64,000 nucleotides of DNA from Paulinella micropora (GCA_019918135.1 WBZZ01006529.1:43501-107500), one strand, 5' to 3'; positions 22,874 to 32,887 are shown, counted from the first letter of the stretch. The notes: generated by a model from the sequence alone, not told the origin. Numbers and translations are program-made.

Positions 22874-25558
22874 ATGTCGACAGAGACCGCCGAAGTGAGT
22901 GAATTCTCGGAGGCAGATCAAAGAAGAGAAGAAGAAGAAGCAGGAGGAGGAGGAGGAAGAAGAGGATTGAATGAAGGAGGAGGAGGAGGATTGAATGAAG
23001 GAGGAGGAGATGAAGGAGTAGGAGGAGGAGTAGAAGAGGGCTGGGATGATGAAGGAAGATATGGAGGAGATGAAGATGAAGGAGGATTTGAACAAGAAGA
23101 GACGGGAGGAGGAGGAGCATATGGTAATCCCTTACCACCTGCCTACACGGGAGGAGGAGGACGAAAAATGATCGACTTGATTCATAGTGATGGAGAGGAG
23201 ATCACAGTGGAGGAACAACAGTGGGTGCAAGACCACTATGACCTCACTAAAAAAGAGTTTGATAACAAGATGGGGGTAGAGAAGGATACCTATGTGTGGA
23301 TCCCTCAGGATCAAAGAAGAGAGAAAAGTCGTGCTAAAAAGGATGTCTATATCCTATTATCAAACACAGCACAGCTCCTCGGCAAACTGGTCTCTGATCC
23401 AGAAGAGAGAAAGAAGATACAGCATATCAAGTTTGGGGACACACACACCCACCTTGAATTACTCGATGCTATCTTTGGGGTGTACACTCAAACCCTGATT
23501 TGGGAACGTACATACGGCCCACGATGTGAGGGTTACCTCCAGTACACAAACCCAAGAGCAACGGCCAGATTCCTCGCGACTGGTCAGGAGGCAGTCGATG
23601 TAACAAAAATGAAGACCAATCTGGGTTCGAAAAACTCGAGTGGTATATTTCATTTTTTTACAATGGAAATAAAGGCCTTGGAGGAGGGGAAGGCAGAGAT
23701 GGAAAAAAGCATTAAGGCAGCAGGAGAAACTCATCCTGTGATTGATGAGTTAGAGAAGACCGACAGAGTTCTGACCAAGATCAGACTGTTGATGGGTGCG
23801 TTACTGCACAAGGAGGCATGGAAGAGATGGATTCCTACCAAGGATCACTCTGTCCTTAAATCACTTAGTAACGCACCACCGGTCGCCAACAAAGCAGGTG
23901 TTGACCAATATGTGGAGAAATATAATTTTCTCAGATCTGCTTCTGAATTGGTGGCCTTTATCACTCATGCTCAAAAGCTGGTGATATCTGAGAAGAAAAA
24001 GGCGAAAGAGAATGAGGAGTTCGAGAAGACGATGAGACTGGAAAGAATGAAAGCAAAAGTGAGTGGTGCAAAGACGACATATTTGACCCCACCAGCTCCT
24101 GCCCCACCAGCCCCTGCACCCTCGGGCTCAACTACGGTGGTGGTCACAAACACGGAGAAGAAGGACAGACAGAACATCATAAATGCCTTCAAGGGGAAGA
24201 AAGGAGGAGTGGCAAGTCTCATGCTATATGCCAAGACGAGCTCAGACAAAGACTCTGATGCTTCGCTTTTGAGCAAGCTCAAAGAGATCCATGCCTGCAT
24301 GAAGGCTTTTCCTTGCGACGAAACGCAGGAATACGAGGCCCTTGTTACTGTTTTTGACCAATCTCTAGTCTCGGAGGGATTTGATCTGACACAGTACAAG
24401 TTTTTGAGAAAGAAGGAGGAGATTAAGAGAAACAATGCAACAGGCCTAGACGCTCAGTGTGAACTGGCGGTGGCCACACTCATTTCATATTTTCAATCTC
24501 ATGGATACCAGCATCTCTGCACTGGTACTCTCATAGGATTTGAAATCTTTGAGACAGTGGCGATGAGTTTGAGGAGTGCTGTTGGCTTGGCGGCGACCCT
24601 TACGGAGGCAGTTTCCTCCTATGAGCTATTCTATGGCCGCAAGTCGATCATCCTCTATTTCTTTTCGGCGTTACACACAGTTAACCCGAGTAAGCTTACT
24701 CAGCTCATACAACAATGCTCGACGTTTAGCTCAGTGAAGTCCAAGAACTTCCTCGAGACACACGTGTTCGAAAATACGGTTCAAAGCGTTGCTCCGTCAG
24801 CACTGTTTCAAGAAGTGATGAGTGCATGCTCAAACATGGACTCGCTCACGGAGCCACATACGGCACAGGCAGGCGGTGTACCTGTTGGCGCACAAGCCAC
24901 GTACACAAACAGAGTTGCCGGTTGGAAGAGACAGAGAGAGCCAGACCTGAAGACCGCATGTTGGAGGTGGTTCGCGGGCTTGCAGTGTAAGGCACAGATG
25001 GAGAACAGAGACTGCTCTTTCAATCATGATAGGCAGAACCCAACAGCAAGGGCAAATTTTCTGAGCAGGACGGAAGGCAAGGAACCGGGCCTTTTCAATA
25101 TGCTTCAGATTGCCGCTGTGAACGAAGGTTGGTATGCCAATATGTGTGATGATGAGGAGTTACGAGAGGCAATCATTACCTACATGAAGAGGATGAAGGA
25201 GAAGAAGGAGGAAAGGGAGAGACAAAAGAACTTAAAGGCCTCTCAAAGAGGACGAGAAGGAGGAGCAGGAGCAGGAGGACGAGGAGGAGGAGGAGGAGGA
25301 CGAGGACGAGGAACATGGAGAGGAGCATCGAGGTGGCAGGGAACCCCTCAGAGAGGAAGAGGAGGAGGTCGGGGATATGCCCCTTATGGAGGGAGAGCTG
25401 TTCGAGCTCCAGCCCCCCCACCCAGAGGAGGAGGAGGCTCGTGGGCAAGCTCCAACCCAAATTTCGGTCGAGCTCAGGCCTACAACACTGCCTCGGAGAC
25501 CGATACGTCATCCTACCCGGACACTACTCAAGGTAATCGTTTCGAGGTGGTGGAATGA
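22874..25558 (+). CDS. gag: Gag-like protein with CCCH zinc finger and RGG tail
   Basis: An 894-residue protein. Residues 15-90 are acidic and Gly-rich. The middle (about 100-680) is helical and could contain capsid-like domains, though I do not recognise a standard Gag capsid. Residues 696-718 form a CCCH motif (C-x8-C-x8-C-x3-H, CWRWFAGLQC ... CSFNH), which differs from the CCHC knuckle usual in Ty3/gypsy Gag. The C-terminal 110 residues are Arg/Gly-rich (RGG-type), suiting RNA binding. The TGA stop (25556-25558) is followed by C, and the same frame stays open into the next ORF, which suggests readthrough. The ATG at 22874 is the first in frame. Confidence 0.8.
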   Translation: MSTETAEVSEFSEADQRREEEEAGGGGGRRGLNEGGGGGLNEGGGDEGVGGGVEEGWDDEGRYGGDEDEGGFEQEETGGGGAYGNPLPPAYTGGGGRKMIDLIHSDGEEITVEEQQWVQDHYDLTKKEFDNKMGVEKDTYVWIPQDQRREKSRAKKDVYILLSNTAQLLGKLVSDPEERKKIQHIKFGDTHTHLELLDAIFGVYTQTLIWERTYGPRCEGYLQYTNPRATARFLATGQEAVDVTKMKTNLGSKNSSGIFHFFTMEIKALEEGKAEMEKSIKAAGETHPVIDELEKTDRVLTKIRLLMGALLHKEAWKRWIPTKDHSVLKSLSNAPPVANKAGVDQYVEKYNFLRSASELVAFITHAQKLVISEKKKAKENEEFEKTMRLERMKAKVSGAKTTYLTPPAPAPPAPAPSGSTTVVVTNTEKKDRQNIINAFKGKKGGVASLMLYAKTSSDKDSDASLLSKLKEIHACMKAFPCDETQEYEALVTVFDQSLVSEGFDLTQYKFLRKKEEIKRNNATGLDAQCELAVATLISYFQSHGYQHLCTGTLIGFEIFETVAMSLRSAVGLAATLTEAVSSYELFYGRKSIILYFFSALHTVNPSKLTQLIQQCSTFSSVKSKNFLETHVFENTVQSVAPSALFQEVMSACSNMDSLTEPHTAQAGGVPVGAQATYTNRVAGWKRQREPDLKTACWRWFAGLQCKAQMENRDCSFNHDRQNPTARANFLSRTEGKEPGLFNMLQIAAVNEGWYANMCDDEELREAIITYMKRMKEKKEERERQKNLKASQRGREGGAGAGGRGGGGGGRGRGTWRGASRWQGTPQRGRGGGRGYAPYGGRAVRAPAPPPRGGGGSWASSNPNFGRAQAYNTASETDTSSYPDTTQGNRFEVVE

Positions 25559-25591
25559 CTGGAGGGGGAAGAAGAGAGGAAGGAGAAGACT

Positions 25592-26851
25592 GTGAAGTTT
25601 AACCCTAAAGTCACAGTGCTTTCTAATGCTGTTGTGCAGACTGGGCCAACGCTTCCTCTATGTGAAAACAAAGATGTGGGTACACAGAGACTGCAGCCCC
25701 AAGGTAGTCTCATACCCGTTCATACAGCACGGTTACCAATGATAACTGATGCAAATAGGAAGGCGAGACTTGCGATGGAGACGAGGAGGCCAATGGCAGA
25801 CGTATCGCCTCGGCCAAGCAAACAACCACGAACAGACTCAATGTCCACGGTCGCGGCGGGTGGCGAGCAAAAAGACAATGTGTGTACTCAAGTACCACAA
25901 GACAATGTCGCTCAAATAGTAAACGCACCAGTACCGCAGAATAATAAAAATGTTAATGAGGTGAAGCAGGAGGAGAAGAAGGAGGAGTTGAAAAACTTAG
26001 AGACAAGACTCCAAAATTTGGAACGTAAAGTTCTTGTTCTCGCAGCCAATATACACAGGCCCGATGCTCTGTGTTATACGGAACTTTATTGTGAAACATT
26101 GAAGACAACATTAAAAGTTGGTAATGATACGATGGCGAATATTAATATTGTCGGCCGGAAGTTTTTTAATCGATACCGGGACTGGGTGGACGGAAATATG
26201 AAAAAGTCAACGGGCACTCTCAAAGGAGTGAGCAGCCGGACGGATATCACGGGAATCATCACACTGACCTTTAAATTGAAATCCGCACGAGTATACCGTA
26301 TGGACCTCTATGTCGTCCCCGGTTACCACGGGTCAATATTACTATCGTATGACCAATTGGCTACGATGGGGGCTGTGATTGATTGCGCCGCACGGCGAGT
26401 GATATATGGAGTAAAAAGAGGAGAAGAGAACGATATTGATCCCTTCAACGCTACTGACTCTTATGAGGCTTATGAGCTGAGTCTAGCGACGGATCACAAA
26501 AAGATGGCCATCGCACATGAGGCACTTGAGGTGTACGTTCACCCCCATGTCGTAAGACCGGATGAACTGTCCTGGACCGACAATTGGGAATCCCAAGTGT
26601 GCACTGTCACAGTTCCGACATGCCATTGGGACAAAAAGTCTATTGATGACTTAATCGAGAAGCGAAAGGAGGAGATTATATGTGTCGCACAAAGAAGCCC
26701 GTCGTTGGCGAGATTCGCGGAAGGAGTAGGAACAGATGTCCATATTACTCAACGGATACTGTTTCCATGCGAAAGTAGGAGAAGAAAAAAGGGAGGCGTT
26801 TGTACCAAGGAGAACGGGGCGAATCCCGGATACTCCACCAGAAACTATTAA
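25592..26851 (+). CDS. Retrotransposon aspartic-protease-like region
   Basis: A 419-codon ORF in the same frame as Gag. Residues about 1-150 are a polar linker with a coiled coil. Residues about 155-280 resemble a retropepsin: VGNDTMANINIVG in place of the usual DTG/DTS loop, then LKLKSARVYRMDLYVVPGYHG and SYDQLATMGAVIDCAARRVIYG, like the flap and 'LG.D.L' region. Asp-Thr-Met in place of Asp-Thr-Gly/Ser is odd and may mean a divergent or inactive site. Near the A6 run at about 26785-26795 the coding signal appears to move to another frame (to about 26910) and then back, so the 3' end is uncertain. Confidence 0.6.
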   Translation: MKFNPKVTVLSNAVVQTGPTLPLCENKDVGTQRLQPQGSLIPVHTARLPMITDANRKARLAMETRRPMADVSPRPSKQPRTDSMSTVAAGGEQKDNVCTQVPQDNVAQIVNAPVPQNNKNVNEVKQEEKKEELKNLETRLQNLERKVLVLAANIHRPDALCYTELYCETLKTTLKVGNDTMANINIVGRKFFNRYRDWVDGNMKKSTGTLKGVSSRTDITGIITLTFKLKSARVYRMDLYVVPGYHGSILLSYDQLATMGAVIDCAARRVIYGVKRGEENDIDPFNATDSYEAYELSLATDHKKMAIAHEALEVYVHPHVVRPDELSWTDNWESQVCTVTVPTCHWDKKSIDDLIEKRKEEIICVAQRSPSLARFAEGVGTDVHITQRILFPCESRRRKKGGVCTKENGANPGYSTRNY

Positions 26852-26887
26852 AAGTTTTATTACTGATTTCTGGGGTGACGAGCCCAC

Positions 26888-27382
26888 GTGGCCCGTTCAC
26901 TGTCTGAAGTGAAGAAATGCTTACGGACTTTATTCGAAAATAATAAGCCGTATACTATTATCCTGCCATATAATGAGAAGGCGATATGGGCGCAGGAAAT
27001 AAGGGACCGGCTTATTGATCATCCTATACCGGTACCCTCTCGCAAGCAACAGCTAGTGGTGGCTTGTCGTATGGGAACTCGTGAGCAGAGCAGTGCATAC
27101 AAGCGGAAGCTCAGAGACCTCGACAAGTTGAAATTGATACCGCAAGCATTCACATGCTTTGATGGTTTTTACACCCGTAAAGCTCCTTTGCAATACGCGA
27201 GACTCATTGACATGCTGGTGGAGCTCGGTAAAGATGATGAGCCGGACACGGTCACGTATGAAAAGACGGGCCTAGATGATGTCTCGGAAGAGGACTTAGG
27301 CTTGGAGGAGGACAGAGAACCCTTCAAGCAGACTAAGAAGATGTCTGATGAAGATTTCAAGAGGCGGCGCGGAAAATCTTAA
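26888..27382 (+). CDS. Retrotransposon linker ORF before RT
   Basis: 164 codons, same frame as Gag and the protease region, without its own strong ATG context. It encodes a charged protein (VKKCLRTLFENNKPYTIILPYN, ending MSDEDFKRRRGKS) that probably connects protease and RT in a polyprotein. The frame ends TCT-TAA at 27377-27382. Skipping one base there enters the RT frame, where Lys/Arg-rich coding continues. No enzymatic motif is seen. Confidence 0.55.
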   Translation: MARSLSEVKKCLRTLFENNKPYTIILPYNEKAIWAQEIRDRLIDHPIPVPSRKQQLVVACRMGTREQSSAYKRKLRDLDKLKLIPQAFTCFDGFYTRKAPLQYARLIDMLVELGKDDEPDTVTYEKTGLDDVSEEDLGLEEDREPFKQTKKMSDEDFKRRRGKS

Positions 27383-30300
27383 AAGAAGGAGTAGGCACGG
27401 AGAGGAGAAGGAGCTTTTAAAAGCCAAATTAGAGGCGAACAAGGAAATTTTTGACCCTCCACATGCAGGTGGTGTCAAGCCTGAAGATTTCACTGCGGTT
27501 ATTTACAAAATACCGGGTGCGGAGCCGTCACCGGCACCACGAAGGGCGAATTTGAGTATACATGAGGCGAAGATAGCGGAGGAGCTAGCAAGACAGCTGC
27601 TCAATGAGGACTTTATTGAGAGATCAACATCCTCAATAGTCTCACAACCGAGAATAGTGCCGAAGCCAGGAGGAGAATGGCGCCTGACAGTTAACTATGC
27701 TCGTGTTAACAAGGTGCTGGAGGAAGAGAGAAATCCTCTCCCGACATTAGAAGAAGGAAGGAGAGTACTGCGGAATGCAAAATTCTATTCGGTCATTGAC
27801 CTTAAGAATGGCTTCTGGCAGATACCACTGGAGGAAAAGTCCAGATGGCTGACGGCGTTTCTGGTGGGTATGGAAATATATCAATGGAAAGTGCTTCCGA
27901 TGGGCCTCAAGCAAGCCCCAGGACTTTTCCAGAAGGCGATGCAGAAGATGTTGAGCAGTCAGTACGATGATTTGTCTGACGGTGGCCTTATGAGAAGGCG
28001 GGGACAGAAGGCGGGAGAATATGCATTTTGCTATATCGATGACATTATCGTATACTCTAACATAATGGAGGAGCATATCGATCATTTGTCCGATATATTC
28101 AGGCGCATCGGAGCTTTTGGCCTGAAGTGCAATCTAAAGAAGTGTCAACTTGCCAAGACGAGTGTGACATACTTAGGGTACGAGATCTCTCATAATCGAG
28201 TCTCGATATCCAAAGAGAAGAGGGAGGAGATTATGAATCGACCGATACCGAAGAACCGCACTGAATTGCACTCATTCCTTGCGATGGCGCAATACTATAG
28301 CCAGTTTATACCCGATTGGGGTGCAACACGGGCTAAAGTGGAGAAAATGATAGATTTTGGAGACTTTGAGAAGTGGGACGAAGAGGCTTTGCAAGCGTTT
28401 CATGCGCTCAAAGATCTCATTTACAAAGACCCGAAAGACGGAGGACTGGTGTTAACGATGCCCGACTTTACGAAACAATTCGTAGTCGATACAGACGCAT
28501 CTAAGTTTGCGATTGGGGCTGTATTACAACAAGAGGATGAGGAGAAGAAATTACGCCCAATCATGTTTATTAGTAGGAAGTTGTGTGCGGCGGAGAGAAA
28601 CTATTGCACAAGGCAAAGAGAGGCGTTGGCGGTAGTATGGGCCCTCAAGAGGCTCAGAGAGTATTTGTGGGGAGGACCTCAATTTACTGTCAGAACTGAT
28701 CATCATAACCTGTTATGGTTGATGAATCATGAACAGACGGGACGGCTGGCGCGGTGGCAAGCGTTCTTGTCTTGTTTCGATTTTACAATGGTCCATCTAC
28801 CGGGAAAGCGAAATGTGGTCGCTGATAGCCTCTCTAGGCTAGAGTTTAACTCAGAAGTATCGGCGTTGGTATCCACGGTGGAGATGGAAGACTTGTCCAC
28901 TGACAAGGTGTATGAGGTCAGCCACATTGAGGCGATGGAGATGGCGAGTGGAGTCCGATATGACCGCACAGGTCTACGGTACAGTCCACAAGGCCCGGAT
29001 CACGGGATATGTTGTGAGCTACATACCCAGGAGGACGCTGAGTGGTCCTATGAGGTATATGAGAATGCGAAGGCGAACATAAGAGAGGAAGAGGAGACGC
29101 AGGATGTTTATGCGGAGCCTCCTCAAGAGCGGAGAAGTGACCTAGACGATGACCCGGAAAGAATCGGGGTACGGCTAGAAGATGGTACTATCCATATAGC
29201 CTCGCCTACCGCATGGAGGCAACAACAGGCTCAAGATCCGGAGTTTAAAGAACTGATACAGTTATATCAGAACCCGGATGAGCTACGGATGACGAAAGCG
29301 ATCAAAGATCAGATGAAGGAGATGGGATGGAGAGATGATCTACTGTGGTACAAGGGCCTTCACGGTCGCTATGCGTCACAGCCGGACAAATGGACCCTTT
29401 GGGTACCGGAGAGTCTGAGACGATTTATATTTGTCGCAGCCCACAATTGCCCACTTTTGGCGCATCCGGGTCGACAACGAACTCATATGTTCGTAGCGAG
29501 GCGATTCTGGTGGAAGAAGATGAAGGAGGAGATAGATCAGGCGGTGGATGCATGCATCCCGTGCAAGATAAACAAAACACCACTGAAGGCAAATTTCGGC
29601 CTGATTGGCGAATTTCCTCTTCATGCGGGGATGTTTGAGTTTATGCACATTGATCATGTGGGACCTTTCCCAGAATCGAAGGATGGTTACAAATACCTCC
29701 TTACGGCTATTGACAGAGCCACCAACTATGTGTGGATCATCCCTGTCAAAGACGTTACCGGCAAGACGACGGCCGAGGCGCTGATCGATAGGATCATCTC
29801 ACAGATCGGAGTACCAAGAAAGATATGTTCTGATCGAGGCTCGGACTTTAATAACGAGGTCATCGACAAACTATCTAAGTATTACGGGATGAAATGGCAA
29901 TATGTTACTGCCTATAACCCGCGAGCAAATGGGAAAATCGAGCGGGTACACAGACCCCTCAAAGCCTCGCTAAAGATGTATTGCACGAAGAAGGAGAATC
30001 AAAGAGCATGGGTCGAGGCAGCACCATCATTTGCGTTTGCAATGAACTGTCTACCCTCTACGGCGTTAGGAGGCTCGAAGAGCTCAATCTCGCCATATCA
30101 GTTAGTATATGGGCGTGAGCCTGATATCCCGACTTCGCTCCTTCACCCAAAAGACACTTGGGCGGATGCGGATGAGTTGTTTGGGATGAGACTTAGAGTG
30201 AAGATGGAGGCGGAACAAATAGTCAGGGCGCATAGAGAGGCGGAGCGCCGAAAGACTGATGCTGAAGGGGTGCGACAAGCGCACTTGGATCAGATCAAGT

Positions 30301-30521
30301 TCCAGGTCGGGGATATTGTACTATTGTACCATCCTCAAGTCCCGAAGGGAGTCAGCTCTAAGCTGTTCACTCACTGGAAAGGACCTTATCAGATTATGGA
30401 ACAGACGGGACCTCTGAATTACAAGATCAGGGGTAGAGGGAAGGTGCAAATTGTGAATGTAAGAAGGCTGATTAAGTATGATCCCTTCTTACTGGAAGAT
30501 GAATCCGTTGGGAGGCGTTAA
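27348..30521 (+). CDS. pol: Pol: reverse transcriptase, RNase H and integrase
   Basis: A 1,057-codon ORF. The RT has RIVPKPGGEWRLTVNYARVN, YSVIDLKNGFWQIPL, LPMGLKQAPGLFQ and the catalytic YIDD at 229-232. RNase H begins DTDAS (D381), with E about 425 in REALAVVWAL and D about 451 in RTDHHNL. Integrase has an HHCC zinc motif (HNCPLLAHPG ... CIPC, about 698-740), the D-D-35-E core D769, D829, E865 (IDHVG, SDRGSDF, KIERVH) and a GPY/F-type C-terminal module (HWKGPYQIMEQTGPLNYKI). Every catalytic residue is present, so the element may be active. The first codons overlap the previous ORF, and expression is likely by +1 frameshifting. This domain order defines Ty3/gypsy (Metaviridae). Confidence 0.95.
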   Translation: MKISRGGAENLKRRSRHGEEKELLKAKLEANKEIFDPPHAGGVKPEDFTAVIYKIPGAEPSPAPRRANLSIHEAKIAEELARQLLNEDFIERSTSSIVSQPRIVPKPGGEWRLTVNYARVNKVLEEERNPLPTLEEGRRVLRNAKFYSVIDLKNGFWQIPLEEKSRWLTAFLVGMEIYQWKVLPMGLKQAPGLFQKAMQKMLSSQYDDLSDGGLMRRRGQKAGEYAFCYIDDIIVYSNIMEEHIDHLSDIFRRIGAFGLKCNLKKCQLAKTSVTYLGYEISHNRVSISKEKREEIMNRPIPKNRTELHSFLAMAQYYSQFIPDWGATRAKVEKMIDFGDFEKWDEEALQAFHALKDLIYKDPKDGGLVLTMPDFTKQFVVDTDASKFAIGAVLQQEDEEKKLRPIMFISRKLCAAERNYCTRQREALAVVWALKRLREYLWGGPQFTVRTDHHNLLWLMNHEQTGRLARWQAFLSCFDFTMVHLPGKRNVVADSLSRLEFNSEVSALVSTVEMEDLSTDKVYEVSHIEAMEMASGVRYDRTGLRYSPQGPDHGICCELHTQEDAEWSYEVYENAKANIREEEETQDVYAEPPQERRSDLDDDPERIGVRLEDGTIHIASPTAWRQQQAQDPEFKELIQLYQNPDELRMTKAIKDQMKEMGWRDDLLWYKGLHGRYASQPDKWTLWVPESLRRFIFVAAHNCPLLAHPGRQRTHMFVARRFWWKKMKEEIDQAVDACIPCKINKTPLKANFGLIGEFPLHAGMFEFMHIDHVGPFPESKDGYKYLLTAIDRATNYVWIIPVKDVTGKTTAEALIDRIISQIGVPRKICSDRGSDFNNEVIDKLSKYYGMKWQYVTAYNPRANGKIERVHRPLKASLKMYCTKKENQRAWVEAAPSFAFAMNCLPSTALGGSKSSISPYQLVYGREPDIPTSLLHPKDTWADADELFGMRLRVKMEAEQIVRAHREAERRKTDAEGVRQAHLDQIKFQVGDIVLLYHPQVPKGVSSKLFTHWKGPYQIMEQTGPLNYKIRGRGKVQIVNVRRLIKYDPFLLEDESVGRR

Positions 30522-30526
30522 AACGG

Positions 30527-31369
30527 ATGAAGGATGATTTCAAAGAGGTGCCGCCCATCCACAAGGAGGCTGGCATAGACCAAGACGATGCTTATCGGGC
30601 ACCGATAGCTGAGAAGGAGGAGAGTGAGGTGGACAGCAAGGAGAAGACTGACCGCATAAGCGCGGTGGGGACTCAGTCCAAGTCTCCGCGAGAGCATAGC
30701 GGAAAGAAGGAGAAGATCACAGAGGCGCAGCTAAGGAGAGCGCGGAATGATCTTGTCAACGACCAACCGAGGAAGGCGATGAGGTCGATGAGATCAAAGG
30801 ACGTCCACCAGGAGGAGGAGGGGACGGACACTGACCCAAACGCGGGCAACGTTGAGATTGTCCATGAGCGATGGAAGGAAGGCGATGCGATAGCAACCAT
30901 CGCATGGGTGAAAAATGTTTTCTATCTGATGAGACCAGCGGAACAACATGTCGCTGATGACACTCTCTCAGACTTATACTTGATGCGGGTCGTGGCGGTC
31001 CCACGACAGATGCGTTTCACACGGACACTCAAAATATCATCAGCCGCAAAGATAGTACAACCGATACTCCAGTTCTGGAGAAGTATGGACCCGGTTGAGG
31101 TTCCAAAGGCAAGACATTATCTGCCAGTATATAAAGACGCAAAAAGTCTCGAGACATGGGATGATACAATTACTCCCAGAGACAAGGATTACACTGCGTG
31201 GACCATTCAGACACTGCCAAGAGGAGTGCTTGATGTCCCTTTTGAATTATCGTTGGGCGGAATCCCTAATAAGATCTGGGACATTCTCGAACAGTCAAAG
31301 TTCGATCTGACTTTTGTTGGTGGTCCTCCACCAGGCAAAGAAATCCGCGCCAGACGACGAAGGCAGTGA
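30527..31369 (+). CDS. Extra 3' ORF of the retrotransposon
   Basis: 280 codons, 5 bp after the pol stop in another frame. The N-terminal 110 residues are highly charged and probably disordered. The C-terminal part is ordered (ATIAWVKNVFYLMRP, LYLMRVVAVPRQMRF, ILQFWRSMDPVEVPKARHYLPVY, PRGVLDVPFELSLGG). It has no signal peptide or membrane segment, so it is unlikely to be an envelope protein. It may be a targeting or accessory protein of the element. I do not recognise the family. Confidence 0.6.
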   Translation: MKDDFKEVPPIHKEAGIDQDDAYRAPIAEKEESEVDSKEKTDRISAVGTQSKSPREHSGKKEKITEAQLRRARNDLVNDQPRKAMRSMRSKDVHQEEEGTDTDPNAGNVEIVHERWKEGDAIATIAWVKNVFYLMRPAEQHVADDTLSDLYLMRVVAVPRQMRFTRTLKISSAAKIVQPILQFWRSMDPVEVPKARHYLPVYKDAKSLETWDDTITPRDKDYTAWTIQTLPRGVLDVPFELSLGGIPNKIWDILEQSKFDLTFVGGPPPGKEIRARRRRQ

Positions 31370-32200
31370 CAAAGAAACTATTTTTCTTTATGCGTCTCAA
31401 ATAAACTGATTGATTGCCCACGGCGTATCATGATTTGATCATGCATCATCAGTTATCAATATGAATATTAAAAAGACTCAGTGATATAACTTGGCATTCG
31501 ATCGCAACATACGAGTGCGAAAGGTCGATCGACGATGATACTACACCGTATACGGGGATCGCTAGTGTATTGAGCGATGGTGTTCCCGGGTATGACCCTT
31601 TCCAAGTCCTGGGATGATGTTCTCGAAAATGAAATGTTCTCTGAAACTTTCATTAAATTATTTTTTACGATAGATTATATACTGTCGTACCTGAGCACGG
31701 TCAATCTCTACTTGTGTCGGTATATCGCAGGGTCGGGTACATACACCTCGACTTCGGATATAGCTATTAGGACTGGCCCCCTAATACTATATCATAGGAT
31801 ATCCGCCTTATACAAGGGTATGTCATTAAAAAAGACAATGTACTTACGATCTCCCTGTGAATAATAATAATAATAATGATAATGATAAGAAGAAGAAGGA
31901 GATCAAAGGGGGAATCGTACTACAGCACCACGTTGCTTGTATTTTTTTATTAATAGTACGTTTGTTCTTGACATACTGCCGAAAAAAAAAAAATTTGAGG
32001 GGAAGGAGTTCAAAATTTACAAGAAAGGCTAGAGAATCCGCTTTGACGTGCCGTATGAGGATATATTTATCGTCTTTTAGCGTCTATCCGTGGGTCGATG
32101 CGCTGTGTGGCATGACTCCATAGCGCATACTATTTGCAGAAAGAAATCAGAAGGTGTATGACGAAAATGCTATTTCCGTCATAAAATCGGGAGGGGGTAC
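31370..32200 (+). other. Retrotransposon 3' untranslated region with polypurine tract
   Basis: About 830 bp without a convincing ORF. The purine run GGGAGGGGG (32189-32197) lies 3 bp before the 3' LTR and is the likely polypurine tract priming plus-strand synthesis. Confidence 0.6.
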
Positions 32201-32437
32201 TGTAGGCATCACCCCCCGGATAGCCGGTAAAAAATACCTTTTCCTGGTGACAGGTGCACCAGCTTGTTTTTCAGTATTATTTGTCCGGATTGGACCTGAT
32301 GCCATTTTATTCCTGGTCTGTTGCCGTTTTCCTTTTTGGCTTCACTGAGCTAATACAACGAGACATCATTCTCATTCTTGAGGACTGTGTTTGGTTGTAT
32401 TACCGACTTTTTACGAGCTATCGTTGGGGGCATTACA
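32201..32437 (+). repeat. 3' LTR (237 bp)
   Basis: Same length and ends as the 5' LTR, two substitutions. It is followed by ATAT, matching the bases before the 5' LTR. Confidence 0.96.
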
Positions 32438-32887
32438 ATATTACTTTCATGTATGTGGCATACGTACAGAAGATACGTGACAACATTACATACATGCATA
32501 CACATTACTACTAGTGACATACATACACACATACCGTGAGTTACTGCATACATACATACATACATACATAGCATACATACCATACATACATACACTTTGA
32601 CCCTGCGCTTGTCTCAGCTGTCAACAGTAACTGTGCTATCAATGCGCTCAATCTGTCCATCCTATCATAGCCTAATCTGTCAAATATTATAAACTTGATA
32701 TATAATAATTTGTATCATATCATAATCATTATATATATTAGTGAAGAATATTCATATCTAGATCTAAAACAAATTAAAATGTGTGATTTCACTGAAATTA
32801 TGATATTATTAATACTACTATAGCATTTGAACTCAAGGTGGCACATTGACGTCCGCAGTTGAATCATAGTAACAAATTACTGTCACC
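32438..32887. other. Host spacer with (TACA)n and AT-rich sequence
   Basis: 32460-32600 is a degenerate TACA/CATA microsatellite, the continuation of the array interrupted by the retrotransposon. 32600-32887 is AT-rich. No gene seen. Confidence 0.6.

Larger units (their letters stand above)
21851..32437 (+). mobile_element. Complete Ty3/gypsy-type LTR retrotransposon
   Basis: 10,587 bp bounded by 237-bp LTRs (TG...CA) that differ at only two positions, so insertion is recent. It is flanked by ATAT on both sides (21847-21850 and 32438-32441), a possible 4-bp target duplication inside a (TACA)n repeat. The internal order is Gag, protease-like, RT, RNase H, integrase and an extra ORF. RT-RNase H before integrase places it in the Ty3/gypsy order. 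Confidence 0.95.

Noticed and set aside
22763-23138. Minus-strand Ser- and Leu-rich ORFs opposite the Gag N-terminus
   Set aside because: Shadow of the GAGGAG-rich acidic/Gly-rich Gag start.
32154-32348. ORF within the LTR, also at 21813-21998
   Set aside because: Lies in LTR sequence. It is identical because the LTRs are, not because of coding constraint.
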